Part shown: piece after piece, positions 7,445 through 15,778 of the stretch
How the letters are laid out: each line of letters starts with the position of its first letter
Numbering within the stretch: position 1 is the first letter of the stretch
NCBI GenBank assembly: GCA_965120355.1
Contig: CBCPMX010000053.1
Span: 1-37,673 of the forward strand
Reading direction: 5' to 3'
Source: CBCPMX01 sp965120355
GTDB lineage: Bacteria; Bacillota; Clostridia; Oscillospirales; Oscillospiraceae
DNA length: 37,673 nt
Position numbers and translations under genes: made by a program
Notes under the pieces: model-generated
The model's input: only the letters and a program-made list of their open reading frames with translations
Database searches by the model: none
What the model was told of the DNA's origin: nothing

Positions 7445-7862
7445 GCATTGCGCGCAACTGTTGGAAAACCCGTTTGGGCTGCTGCATTTGCGCAAACGCA
7501 TAGACACATATGAGGTGCAGCATGGACGTTGGATTTGCACCAGCATCGGATTTGCGGTGTGCCGGCCAGCGGACTGGAGAAATCACGCTGCCATTTCCGG
7601 CGCTTCAGAAACTATTTCAGGCTCTGGTGCAGCCCAAGTTGGATGTCCTTTTGCAGCAGAGCGCCCAGCTTTCGTGCTGAATATTGGAATACGCCAGATG
7701 GAGACAGCCGCCGCATATGCAGCAAGGAGGGCGCGGCGCAGCCGGATCTGACATCCAATCTGCGCGGGACGGGCGCCGGCGCCTTTTATGGAGGGCTGAG
7801 CCTTCGGCGGCCCTGCTCTAAATTTGTAAACCCGTTCTGTATGACAAGTACATGAATTGACA
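7445..7862. other. 418-base mostly non-coding gap after pdaA
   Basis: No recognisable gene or RNA. The only candidate coding region is the 52-codon frame at 7522-7680. A short GGCG-CCGG-CGCC stem followed by TTTT occurs near 7770 and could be a weak terminator for pdaA. Confidence 0.4.
7522..7680 (+). CDS. Possible small protein, 52 residues
   Basis: An ATG with GAGGTG four bases upstream opens a frame that begins MDVGFAPASDLRCAG and continues with an amphipathic run LPFPALQKLFQALVQPK before a stop at 7680. The composition looks more protein-like than the other frames, which are Arg/Ser/Cys-rich. It lies 77 bases after pdaA on the same strand. I recognise no family, and the SD spacing is short, so it may be spurious. 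Confidence 0.3.
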   Translation: MDVGFAPASDLRCAGQRTGEITLPFPALQKLFQALVQPKLDVLLQQSAQLSC

Positions 7863-7895
7863 AGAGGAGCACCTGCGATGGTGTTCCTCTTTTTT
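7863..7895 (+). terminator. Rho-independent terminator
   Basis: An 11-bp stem with one G-T pair (AGAGGAGCACC with GGTGTTCCTCT) and a 6-base loop is followed by TTTTT. It would end the pdaA transcript and lies just upstream of the next promoter. Confidence 0.8.
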
Positions 7896-7906
7896 GCCTG
7901 TACTCT

Positions 7907-7934
7907 TTTCCAATGGGGAAAGTTGTGGTATACT
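7907..7934 (+). promoter_or_regulatory. Likely promoter of the secreted protein at 7989
   Basis: TTTCCA at 7907-7912 and TATACT at 7929-7934, 16 bases apart, with an A-rich AGGAGA site and ATG about 50 bases downstream. The -35 box is only 4 of 6. Confidence 0.5.
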
Positions 7935-7988
7935 ATACACAAAAGACGATGCGTCATTTGCTGTTGTTTTTGCAAAAAGGAGAAGAAT

Positions 7989-9485
7989 ATGAAAAAGACG
8001 TTGAACTGGAAGCGATTGCTGACCGCTTTTGTGGCGCTTTGTTTCATGGTTCCCTGGCTGACGGCTCCGGCTGCAGCTGTGCAGCAGATTACGGTAACGG
8101 ATGAAATATTGGAGAGCGTGCCGGCTGCACCTTTTGGAACGCTTGTGCGGGAATTTTCTGTTTCTGGCGGGACGGCCAGGGTCTATGAAGACAGTCAGCT
8201 GTGCAATGGCGGAGTCTTACACATGCGTGGTTGGACGCTGCGGGATGGGGACCTGTGTGTGATGGGCAGCTTGCAGACAGATGGCGCCACGCCTTCGGAG
8301 CAGGCCCTCTGGACAGTGGACACGGGACACAATGTGCTGACCATCCGCTATCATGACGGTACCCAGTGGTATGTAGACAATCTGAAAGAGGGGATTTACC
8401 CCAGCGCTACGGCTTTTTTCCTCTCCGGTGAGGACTATTCCATGCTATGCTACACGCCACAGTCATGGAAGCTGTTGGAGAACGGTTCCCGAAAGCTGCT
8501 GACAGAGCAACAAGGCTGGCTTAGGACGGAGAAAACTTCCAGCGGTTGGCGCATCAGCTTATGCGTTCCTGCGCTCAACGAGGGCTGTGTGTCGGATTTT
8601 CTCTGTCTCACGTCTAAAACGGAGTTGGTCAACTGGGAAAAACCCAATACAGAGAACCTCTGGAGCAATTACTGCAACAATGGCAGCGGGCGCTGGTGCT
8701 ACGACGGCTACTACTTTGAAGCGCCGTCCACCTATGTCCCAAGCGGGGAAAACGTCTACTACTGGCTGCCGGCTGCGTATCTTGTCAACAGTTTCGCACA
8801 TCAGTCCAAAGCTGCCCGTGGCGCGGAAGATCTGGCGGTCTGTATGATGGATGTGCTGCTGTTGGGACAGACGGAGCAGGGCTTTTTCCCGACAAAGTCG
8901 TACAGCCAGTGGCTGTCATCATCCTATGGCATTGGGGCGGGATTTTATGATACCCGGTTTAACTCGGATTTGATGGAGATCATAGTCTACCTCTGGAATT
9001 ACCACCGCAGTGACGTCTATCGTGCGGCCATGGAACGGTATTGCCAGTTTTATCTGGCGTTTGCGGAGAACTTCCATATGGATACGGCCTCCGGTGGATG
9101 GCTGATTCCGGATTATTGGAGCCAGGATATGGCCGCGATCCCGCACACCAGTCTGAACCACCAGCTGGCCGAAACCAAGGTGCTTTATGAAATGGCAGCC
9201 ATTTTGGAACGGGACGATTTGACTGCGCTGGCGGACAACATGCTGCTGGCTGTCCAGGACACGGGAATGAACTGGGTACGCACCGACGGGGATCTGCATT
9301 ACAGCATCAGCCGCGCTGGGGAATACGGCGGTACGGACTATCCCTATCTGACCTACAACGATCTGTTTCATATGCAGGACCTCCTGGAAAAACGGAAAGG
9401 GGAGCAGGATCCCACGCTGGCAGCGATGATGGCACGGAAAAAACAGTGGATGGATACCAACGGAGTGACCGGTTATCTGGAATAA
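7989..9485 (+). CDS. Secreted protein of unknown function, probable alpha/alpha-toroid (epimerase/glycosidase-like) C-terminal domain
   Basis: The 498-residue product starts with a standard signal peptide (MKKTLNWKRLLTAFVALCFM, then TAPAAA as cleavage region). Residues about 30-215 are beta-rich with many Trp, Gly and Thr. From about residue 245 the protein is helical and rich in Tyr/Trp, with segments such as YYWLPAAYLVNSFAHQSK, GFFPTKSYSQWLSSSYG, SGGWLIPDYWSQ and NHQLAETKVLYEMAAIL. These resemble the helical toroid of D-glucuronyl C5-epimerase-like and unsaturated glycosidase-like enzymes, so a cell-surface sugar function is possible, but I see no diagnostic catalytic motif. The ATG at 7989 has AGGAGA eight bases upstream; the longer frame begins before the promoter. 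It is probably monocistronic. Confidence 0.75.
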   Translation: MKKTLNWKRLLTAFVALCFMVPWLTAPAAAVQQITVTDEILESVPAAPFGTLVREFSVSGGTARVYEDSQLCNGGVLHMRGWTLRDGDLCVMGSLQTDGATPSEQALWTVDTGHNVLTIRYHDGTQWYVDNLKEGIYPSATAFFLSGEDYSMLCYTPQSWKLLENGSRKLLTEQQGWLRTEKTSSGWRISLCVPALNEGCVSDFLCLTSKTELVNWEKPNTENLWSNYCNNGSGRWCYDGYYFEAPSTYVPSGENVYYWLPAAYLVNSFAHQSKAARGAEDLAVCMMDVLLLGQTEQGFFPTKSYSQWLSSSYGIGAGFYDTRFNSDLMEIIVYLWNYHRSDVYRAAMERYCQFYLAFAENFHMDTASGGWLIPDYWSQDMAAIPHTSLNHQLAETKVLYEMAAILERDDLTALADNMLLAVQDTGMNWVRTDGDLHYSISRAGEYGGTDYPYLTYNDLFHMQDLLEKRKGEQDPTLAAMMARKKQWMDTNGVTGYLE

Positions 9486-9706
9486 GCGATGTGTACAGGA
9501 AGCGGCTCGTACAGGAGAACGGCCATAGAGAACTATACTCTCTGTAGGAAAAGAGCGGGTTCCGGCAGCGGAAGTCCGAAAAAATCCATGCTTGCGGACA
9601 GCCGGTTTGTGAGTGGATGCCAATGACCAGGGGCTTGATGGAGTGCGTAAATAGGTGCTGCACTGCGTTCAGAATCATCTTCTATATTTTAGAAAGGGGC
9701 TTTGGG

Positions 9707-10465
9707 ATGAAACTGAAAGATAAAATCGTATTGATCACTGGCGCCGCCGGCAGTATTGGCGGGGGAGTGGCGAAAGTTTGCCTGCAAGAAGGCGCCACAT
9801 TGGCTTTGGCTGACCGAAATACGGAAGCGCTGCGGGCCCAGGCGGCGCGGCTTGGTCTGGACGGCCGGCATTTGCTGCTGACAACAGATGTGGCAGACGA
9901 AGCGCAGGTACAGGCCATGGTGCAGTCTGTAGTAGAGCGTTATGGCCGCATTGATGTGTTCCACAACAACGCCGGTACCGGTGGACGGCGGCAGACCATT
10001 GCGGAGTTGGAGCTGGATGCCTACAAAGCATGGATGGAGGTGAATCTATTCGGTTTCTTGGCGGCGCTGAAGTACGTTTTGCAGGTGATGTACCGGCAGG
10101 GAAATGGCTCGGTGATCAACACATCTTCTCAGGTGGCGAAGAAACCCACTGTGGGCGGCGTGGATTACTGCCTGCAAAAAAGTGCGGTCATTATGATCAC
10201 CAAAATTGCCGCCATGGAGTCCAACGGCAAGGGCGTCCGTGTCAACTGCATACTGCCCGGCTATGTGGACAGTGACATGATGCGGCGGAATTTTGAAGAA
10301 TTTCCGGCCCTGGAGCAAAGTATCTATAAAAACGTTCCGCTGAACCGCATGTGCTCCGTGGAGGAGATTGGCAATGTGGTGGCATTTCTCGGGAGCGATG
10401 AAGCGTCCTATATTTCTGGCGCGCCGATCTATATTGATGGCGGCTGGATGGCAAATTTGATGTGA
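9707..10465 (+). CDS. Short-chain dehydrogenase/reductase (classical SDR)
   Basis: This 252-residue NAD(P)-dependent oxidoreductase has a Rossmann nucleotide loop at the start (LITGAAGSIGGG, the TGxxxGxG motif), NNAG in HNNAGTGG, the catalytic serine in INTSSQVA, and the YxxxK pair in DYCLQKS. GRIDV and IYIDGGW near the end are also family hallmarks. Classical SDRs reduce or oxidise hydroxyl/keto groups on fatty acyl chains, sugars, steroids or alcohols; the substrate here is not predictable. The start was placed at the ATG at 9707 (AAGGGG upstream) because the Rossmann motif should begin within about ten residues. It sits alone between the secreted protein and the MarR operon, with a 220-base upstream gap holding no clear promoter. 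Confidence 0.9.
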   Translation: MKLKDKIVLITGAAGSIGGGVAKVCLQEGATLALADRNTEALRAQAARLGLDGRHLLLTTDVADEAQVQAMVQSVVERYGRIDVFHNNAGTGGRRQTIAELELDAYKAWMEVNLFGFLAALKYVLQVMYRQGNGSVINTSSQVAKKPTVGGVDYCLQKSAVIMITKIAAMESNGKGVRVNCILPGYVDSDMMRRNFEEFPALEQSIYKNVPLNRMCSVEEIGNVVAFLGSDEASYISGAPIYIDGGWMANLM

Positions 10466-10504
10466 TGTTCTTTGTGAAATTATCTACAAATTTGCAAAAA
10501 AGGA

Positions 10505-10533
10505 TTGACAGGGGCGTTATGTTATAGTATATT
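10505..10533 (+). promoter_or_regulatory. Sigma-A promoter of the marR-ABC-ABC-SDR operon
   Basis: Perfect TTGACA at 10505-10510, a 17-base spacer, then TATATT at 10528-10533. A palindrome follows directly downstream, as expected for an autorepressed operon. Confidence 0.88.
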
Positions 10534-10541
10534 GTAAGCGT

Positions 10542-10569
10542 CCTAATTGTTAGTCAGGTAACAGTTAGG
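10542..10569 (+). promoter_or_regulatory. Palindromic operator, probable MarR binding site
   Basis: CCTAATTGTTA (10542-10552) and TAACAGTTAGG (10559-10569) are inverted arms matching at 10 of 11 positions around a 6-base centre. The site starts 8 bases after the -10 box and so covers the transcription start, the classic position for a MarR repressor site. Confidence 0.75.
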
Positions 10570-10634
10570 ATGCTTTGTTTTATTTGAAAGCAGCTTGCCC
10601 ATTGGGGTATGCGTATGAAGGAAAGGAGATCTTT

Positions 10635-11171
10635 ATGGAAAAACCGCCGCGCTTTGGTCCACCGGAGGAGGAACTTCTGCCGCCGGAACCGCCAGAGGAC
10701 GATTTTGCGGAAAGTGACGGTATGTATGTGTTTCGCCACATTGGCGTTATCGAGCGAATGCAGCGGAAAGTGCATCGCACCATCTTTAGTCAGTATGGGC
10801 TGCACCCCAGTCAGGGGATCGCCCTCATGACGATTATTCACAATCCGGGCCAGAGTCAACGGGAACTGGCGGACCAATTGCACATCGAGCGTGCAACCCT
10901 GACTGTAATGGTTCAGAAACTGGAAAAAGGCGGCTTTATTGAACGCCGCCCCGATCCTGACGATCAGCGTATTCTGCGGCTGTACCCCACGCCCAAAGGC
11001 TGTGAATCGGATCATGAGACGCATGAAGCGTGCCGTGCCTTTGTAGAGCACTGCTTTACAGGTATTGACGAGCCTGCCCGCGCCATTTTGGCGCAGCAGC
11101 TGCGCACGATTGAAGAGAATATCAACCGCTTCAATGCGGCACTCATTGCGAAAAAGGAGTCTCGATCATGA
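10635..11171 (+). CDS. MarR-family transcriptional regulator
   Basis: The 178-residue protein has an unusual Pro/Glu/Asp-rich N-terminal tail (about residues 3-27, PPRFGPPEEELLPPEPPEDD) and then a MarR winged-helix domain. SQGIALMTIIHNPGQSQRELADQLHIERATLTVMVQKLEKGGFIERRPDPDDQRI holds the recognition helix and the DxDDxR wing. MarR proteins repress exporter and stress genes and release DNA on binding small hydrophobic or phenolic ligands, or on oxidation. It is first in the operon, behind a strong promoter and palindrome. The ATG at 10635 follows AAGGAGA. The stop overlaps the next ATG (ATGA), so the ABC genes are coupled to it. Autorepression of an inducible exporter is the natural reading. 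Confidence 0.92.
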   Translation: MEKPPRFGPPEEELLPPEPPEDDFAESDGMYVFRHIGVIERMQRKVHRTIFSQYGLHPSQGIALMTIIHNPGQSQRELADQLHIERATLTVMVQKLEKGGFIERRPDPDDQRILRLYPTPKGCESDHETHEACRAFVEHCFTGIDEPARAILAQQLRTIEENINRFNAALIAKKESRS

Positions 11172-12898
11172 AAACGTTTGTCAGATTTCTAAAACCTTAT
11201 AAAGGGTATCTTTTTCTGACGTGCCTGTTTGTGGTGATTCAGTCCCTGGCAGATCTGTACCTGCCAGACTTGAACGCCAGTATCATTGACGAAGGCGTCA
11301 TGCTGGGCGATTTCACGGCCATTTGGAAATATGGTATTTTAATGCTGATTGTGACCATTCTGGTGGGCGCAGCAACACTTGGAACGACCTATTTTTCCGC
11401 CAAGGCGTCTATGGCCTATGGCCGGGACATGCGTCTGGCTCTGTTTTCCAAGGTGCAGGAATTTTCTTCTGCTGATGTGGAGCAATTCGGAACCGCCTCG
11501 CTGATCACCCGTACCACCAATGATGTCAACCAGATGCAGCAAACCCTCCAGATGCTGCTGCGAACCATCATCACTACGCCAATTATGATGATCGGCGGCA
11601 TTATCATGGCGCTGCGGCAGGATACGGGGCTGTCTTTGATTCTGGTGTTTATTGTACCGATTATTGCAATTATGGTAGTGGCCATCACCCGCAAATCGCA
11701 CCCGATGTTCCAGAAAATGCAGGCACAGGTGGATGTGCTGAACCAGGTCCTGCGGGAAAAGCTGTCCGGCATTCGCGTCATTCGCGCCTTCGTCCGCACG
11801 GAGTACGAGGAAAAACGGTACGAGCGGGAAAATGAGAAGATGCGGGTGTACTCCTGCCAGGCCCATGTGCTGATGACACTGATGATGCCGTTTGTCATGT
11901 TCATTATGAATCTCGGTACGCTGGCAGCGTACTATTTCGGCGCCATCCGCATTGACAGCGGCCATATGGAAGTGGGGGCACTGACGGCTTTTGTGACTTA
12001 TCTGATGCAAATTCTGATGTCCGTGAATATGTCTGCCATGATGATGAATATGCTGCCCCGCGCCATGACCTCTATGAATCGAATTGAGGCCGTCCTGAAT
12101 ACGAAGCCTTCCATTCAGGATGACAGCGCCGCCGCACAGGTGGAACTGGGCGCATTCCGGAGCCTGGAACTCCGGAATGTCAGCTTTGCCTATCCGAATG
12201 CGGAGCGGCCTGTGCTGGAGCATATCAGCTTTACGGTCAGGCCCGGAGAAACTACCGCGATCATCGGCTCCACCGGCTCCGGCAAATCCACGCTGATTAA
12301 CCTGATCCCGCGTCTGTATGATATCACCAGTGGTGAGATTCTGATCAACGGCATTGACATTCGCCAGATTCCGCAGGATGCGCTGCGGGCCTATCTGGGC
12401 TTTGTGCCGCAGAAAGCCTTCCTGTTTGATGGCACAGTGGCCTCCAATCTGTGCTATGGCAAGCCTGACGCTTCGGAAGAGGAGATGTGGCACGCGCTGG
12501 AAGTGGCGCAGGGGCGTGACTTTGTGGAGGCAAAACCGGACCAGTTGGCCAGCAGCATTTCGCAGGGCGGCGCCAATGTCTCCGGCGGGCAGCGGCAGCG
12601 TCTGGCCATTGCCCGTGCCATCATTCGAAAGCCAGGTATCTATATTTTCGATGACAGCTTTTCCGCGTTGGACTTCAAGACCGACGCGAAGCTTCGCCAG
12701 GCCCTGGCGAAGGAGACAAAGGCTTCGGCGGTCCTGATTGTCGCCCAACGTGTGACCACGGTGCTCAATGCAAACCAGATTATTGTCCTGGACGAGGGCA
12801 AGATTGCCGGCATGGGCACCCACAAAGAACTCATGGAGTCCTGCCAGGTATACCGCGAAATTGTTCTGTCTCAGCTCAGTGCAGAGGAGGTGGCATAA
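11168..12898 (+). CDS. ABC exporter half-transporter, degenerate-site subunit
   Basis: This 576-residue half-transporter has six membrane helices in about residues 15-300 and one ATPase domain. Walker A is GSTGSGKST (about 367-375) and the signature VSGGQ (471-475) is intact. In Walker B, YIFDD, an Asp (about 496) replaces the catalytic Glu, and a Gln (VAQRV, about 527) replaces the switch histidine. These two changes are typical of the inactive-site subunit of heterodimeric exporters such as TM287/288, BmrCD or LmrCD. Its partner is the next gene, 1 base away. Likely role: export of drugs, lipids or peptides across the membrane, controlled by the MarR protein whose stop codon overlaps its start. 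Confidence 0.93.
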   Translation: MKTFVRFLKPYKGYLFLTCLFVVIQSLADLYLPDLNASIIDEGVMLGDFTAIWKYGILMLIVTILVGAATLGTTYFSAKASMAYGRDMRLALFSKVQEFSSADVEQFGTASLITRTTNDVNQMQQTLQMLLRTIITTPIMMIGGIIMALRQDTGLSLILVFIVPIIAIMVVAITRKSHPMFQKMQAQVDVLNQVLREKLSGIRVIRAFVRTEYEEKRYERENEKMRVYSCQAHVLMTLMMPFVMFIMNLGTLAAYYFGAIRIDSGHMEVGALTAFVTYLMQILMSVNMSAMMMNMLPRAMTSMNRIEAVLNTKPSIQDDSAAAQVELGAFRSLELRNVSFAYPNAERPVLEHISFTVRPGETTAIIGSTGSGKSTLINLIPRLYDITSGEILINGIDIRQIPQDALRAYLGFVPQKAFLFDGTVASNLCYGKPDASEEEMWHALEVAQGRDFVEAKPDQLASSISQGGANVSGGQRQRLAIARAIIRKPGIYIFDDSFSALDFKTDAKLRQALAKETKASAVLIVAQRVTTVLNANQIIVLDEGKIAGMGTHKELMESCQVYREIVLSQLSAEEVA

Positions 12899-12899
12899 C

Positions 12900-14960
12900 A
12901 TGGCGAATGAAGAACTGGAAAAAGAAAAACGAGAGCTGGAAATGGCCAGACAGCGCAGACATGGTGGCGGTCCTGGCGGCCGTTTCATCAGTTCCGATCA
13001 GAAGGTGAAGAACTTCGGCGGCACGATGACCCGGCTGCTGGGGTATCTGAAGCCAAACATCGTGCTGATTATCATCGTGTTTCTCATCACGGTACTGTCT
13101 ACTCTGTTCAGCACCTACTCGCCGAAAGTGCTGGCACGGATTATGAATGCCATCGAAGCTGGCCTGCGCAACCCGGATGTAGGCATTGACTTTCATTTGA
13201 TTCGCCGGACATCGGTATTTCTGATTTTTCTGTATGCGGGGTATGTGGTGCTCAACTCCGTTCAGCAGATTGCCATGATCCAGATTTCGCAGAAACTGGT
13301 CTACACCATGCGCGACGAGATTGACAAAAAGCTTTCCCGCCTGCCGATCAAGTACTTTGACTCCCACTCCCGCGGCGATATTCTCTCCAGAGTGTCCAAC
13401 GACGTGGAGAACATCGCCATGACCTTGCAGATGAGCTTGAATCAGGTGGTTTCAGCCATCGTGACCTTGGTGAGCGTTCTGATTTTCATGTTGATGATGA
13501 GCGCCAGCCTGACGGGCGTCAGTATTGTGACCATCTTCCTGTGTTTTCTTCTGACAAAAGTGATTGCCAAACATGCCAAGGGCTATTTCACCGAACAATG
13601 GGCCTCTACCGGCGATCTCAACGGCCAGATTGAGGAGATGTATACCGGCCATGCCCTGGTGAAGGTCTTTAATCAGCAGGAAGCAGCCATGGCCCGGTTT
13701 ACTGTGGACAATGAACGGCTGTATCAGTCTTCCTTCAAAGCGACCTTCATTTCCGGCGCCATTCAACCAGCCATGAATGTCATCAACAACCTGAACTATG
13801 TGGCGGTGTGTGTGTTTGGCGGAATCAAAGTCATTAACGGCGTGATGGGCCTGGGCGATGTGACGGCGTTTATTACCTATTCCAAGCAGCTGATGCAGCC
13901 CATTACACAGACTGCGTCCCTGGCGTCTACCATCCAATCTACCATTGCTTCGGCAGAACGGGTCTTTGAGCTGCTGGACGAGCCGGAGGCTGTGGCGGAT
14001 CAGGAGCCGTTGGTGGAGCTGAAGAATCCCAAGGTCATTCGCTTTGAGAACGTGTCCTTCTCCTACAAACCGGATGTGAAGCTCATTGAAAACCTGAACA
14101 TCACGGTCCGTCCCGGCGATAAAGTGGCCATTGTCGGCCCCACCGGCGCAGGGAAGACCACGTTGGTCAATCTGCTTATGCGCTTCTATGAGGTGGACAG
14201 CGGCCGTATTACCATTGACGGGATTGACATCCGCAATGTGACCCGGGAGAATTTGCGCAGTCAGATCGGTATGGTATTGCAGGATGTATGGCTGTTCAAC
14301 GGTACCATCCGCGAGAATATCGCCTACGGTTACAACGCGCTCAACGGCAAGGAGGCTACCGACGAGGAAATTGAGGCTGCCGCTAAAATGGCCTATGTGG
14401 ATCATTTTGTCAAGACCTTGGCAGATGGCTATGACACAGTGATCAACGATGACGCCACGAACATTTCCCAGGGGCAGAAGCAGCTTATGACCATTGCACG
14501 GGCGTTCCTGTCGGATCCCAGCATTTTGATTCTGGACGAAGCCACCTCTTCTGTGGACACTCGGACCGAGGTGTTGATCCAAAAAGCTATGGTCAAGCTC
14601 ATGGAGGGCCGGACGTCCTTTGTCATTGCCCACCGGCTGTCCACCATTCGGGATGCAGATGTGATTTTGGTCATGAACAACGGATCCATCATCGAGCAGG
14701 GCAACCATCAGCAGTTGTTGGAGAAGAAGGGCTTCTATTACGATCTGTATAACAGCCAATTTATTGGCGCTTCTATAGAGGAAGAGCCTGCACAGGATTC
14801 CGCAGAGCAATTTGGGCAATTGCCGGGCGGGTTCCCGGGTGGGTTCCCCGGAGGGAGCGCCCCCAGCGGTAAAATGCGCGTTGGCAGTCCTGACGGCGGC
14901 GATCTGCCGGAGGATCTGCCTGACAAGCTGCCCAGCAGGGCGGGGATGAAGCGGAGATGA
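12900..14960 (+). CDS. ABC exporter half-transporter, catalytic-site subunit
   Basis: This is the 686-residue partner of the preceding half-transporter. A charged N-terminal tail (MANEELEKEKRELEMARQRR) precedes the membrane domain (about 45-350) and the ATPase domain. Walker A is GPTGAGKTT (413-421), Walker B ILILDE keeps the catalytic Glu (547), and the switch His is present (IAHRL, 578). The signature reads ISQGQ (522-526) instead of LSGGQ. A weak signature here together with the Asp/Gln changes in the other subunit puts both defects in the same composite ATP site, exactly as in asymmetric heterodimeric exporters. The C-terminus carries an odd Gly/Pro tail with GGFPGGFPGG. Start: ATG at 12900 after GAGGAGG. 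The stop overlaps the SDR start (ATGA). Confidence 0.93.
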   Translation: MANEELEKEKRELEMARQRRHGGGPGGRFISSDQKVKNFGGTMTRLLGYLKPNIVLIIIVFLITVLSTLFSTYSPKVLARIMNAIEAGLRNPDVGIDFHLIRRTSVFLIFLYAGYVVLNSVQQIAMIQISQKLVYTMRDEIDKKLSRLPIKYFDSHSRGDILSRVSNDVENIAMTLQMSLNQVVSAIVTLVSVLIFMLMMSASLTGVSIVTIFLCFLLTKVIAKHAKGYFTEQWASTGDLNGQIEEMYTGHALVKVFNQQEAAMARFTVDNERLYQSSFKATFISGAIQPAMNVINNLNYVAVCVFGGIKVINGVMGLGDVTAFITYSKQLMQPITQTASLASTIQSTIASAERVFELLDEPEAVADQEPLVELKNPKVIRFENVSFSYKPDVKLIENLNITVRPGDKVAIVGPTGAGKTTLVNLLMRFYEVDSGRITIDGIDIRNVTRENLRSQIGMVLQDVWLFNGTIRENIAYGYNALNGKEATDEEIEAAAKMAYVDHFVKTLADGYDTVINDDATNISQGQKQLMTIARAFLSDPSILILDEATSSVDTRTEVLIQKAMVKLMEGRTSFVIAHRLSTIRDADVILVMNNGSIIEQGNHQQLLEKKGFYYDLYNSQFIGASIEEEPAQDSAEQFGQLPGGFPGGFPGGSAPSGKMRVGSPDGGDLPEDLPDKLPSRAGMKRR

Positions 14961-15664
14961 GCCGCAATGTTGTCATCACTGGCGGCGCCCGAGGTATCGG
15001 GGCCGCCGCCGTCCGGCGGTTTGCCGCCGGCGGAGACCGCGTATTTTTCCTCTATGAAAAGCGGACTGCGGAAGCGGAGGCTCTGGCTAAGGAAACCGGC
15101 GCCGTAGCGCTCCAGGCAGATGTGGCCAGTGAAGCGTCTGTGCGGGCCGCCTTTGCCGCGATTCCCGCGGTGGATGTGCTGGTCAATAACGCCGGCATCG
15201 CCTATTACGGGCTGCTGGATCAGATGACTGTGCAGCAGTGGGAGCGGCTGATGGCGGTGAATGTGGGCGGCGTGTTCCATTGCATCCGCGCTGCGCTGCC
15301 GTCCATGCTCCATGCCCATCGGGGAGTGATTTTGAATCTGGCCTCCATGTGGGGGCAGACCGGAGCCTCCTGTGAGGCAGCATATTCTGCCTCCAAGGGC
15401 GCGGTGATCGCTTTGACCAAAGCCATGGCCAAAGAATTGGGGCCCTCCAACATTCGCGTCAACGCTGTATCGCCGGGCGTAATTGCCACAGATATGATAG
15501 CCAACCTGTCCCCCCAAGAGCTGGCGGCTCTGGCAGAAGACACGCCCCTTGGCCGGGTGGGCTGTCCGGAGGATGTGGCTCAGGCACTCTGGTTTCTGGC
15601 TTCTGAGGAAGCGTCGTTTATCACTGGCCAGGTGCTGCCGGTAAACGGAGGGTTTGTGATTTAA
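14957..15664 (+). CDS. FabG-like short-chain dehydrogenase/reductase
   Basis: This 235-residue SDR is last in the MarR operon and overlaps the exporter gene by ATGA. It shows VITGGARGIGAAAVRRF (cofactor loop), LVNNAGIAYYG, the catalytic Ser in LNLASMWG, and YSASKGAV (YxxxK). RVNAVSPGVIATDM and LPVNGGFVI complete the pattern. It is close to the 3-oxoacyl-ACP reductase FabG group, but position in an exporter operon rather than with fatty-acid genes makes a specialised NADPH-dependent reduction, for example of the compound sensed or exported, more plausible than bulk fatty-acid synthesis. That last point is inference. Confidence 0.9.
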   Translation: MSRNVVITGGARGIGAAAVRRFAAGGDRVFFLYEKRTAEAEALAKETGAVALQADVASEASVRAAFAAIPAVDVLVNNAGIAYYGLLDQMTVQQWERLMAVNVGGVFHCIRAALPSMLHAHRGVILNLASMWGQTGASCEAAYSASKGAVIALTKAMAKELGPSNIRVNAVSPGVIATDMIANLSPQELAALAEDTPLGRVGCPEDVAQALWFLASEEASFITGQVLPVNGGFVI

Positions 15665-15703
15665 CCCGCAGATTCTTGCGGCAGTGGCATGTGCGCATGC
15701 GGT

Positions 15704-15748
15704 AACGCCCCGGCGGAACGGGCATCCGTCCCGCCGGGGCGTTATTTC
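15704..15748 (+). terminator. Strong terminator after the MarR operon
   Basis: A 13-bp perfect stem (15704-15716 with 15731-15743), continued by four more pairs after one mismatch, is followed by TTATTT. It ends the plus-strand operon and separates it from the convergent SBP1 gene. Confidence 0.85.
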
Positions 15749-15778
15749 TAACAGGAGTATACTTGCGTTTCGAATGTA

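Noticed and set aside
11339..12988. 549-codon minus-strand frame opposite the ABC exporter genes
   Set aside because: Shadow of the transporter codon pattern; extreme His/Gln content and no start signals.
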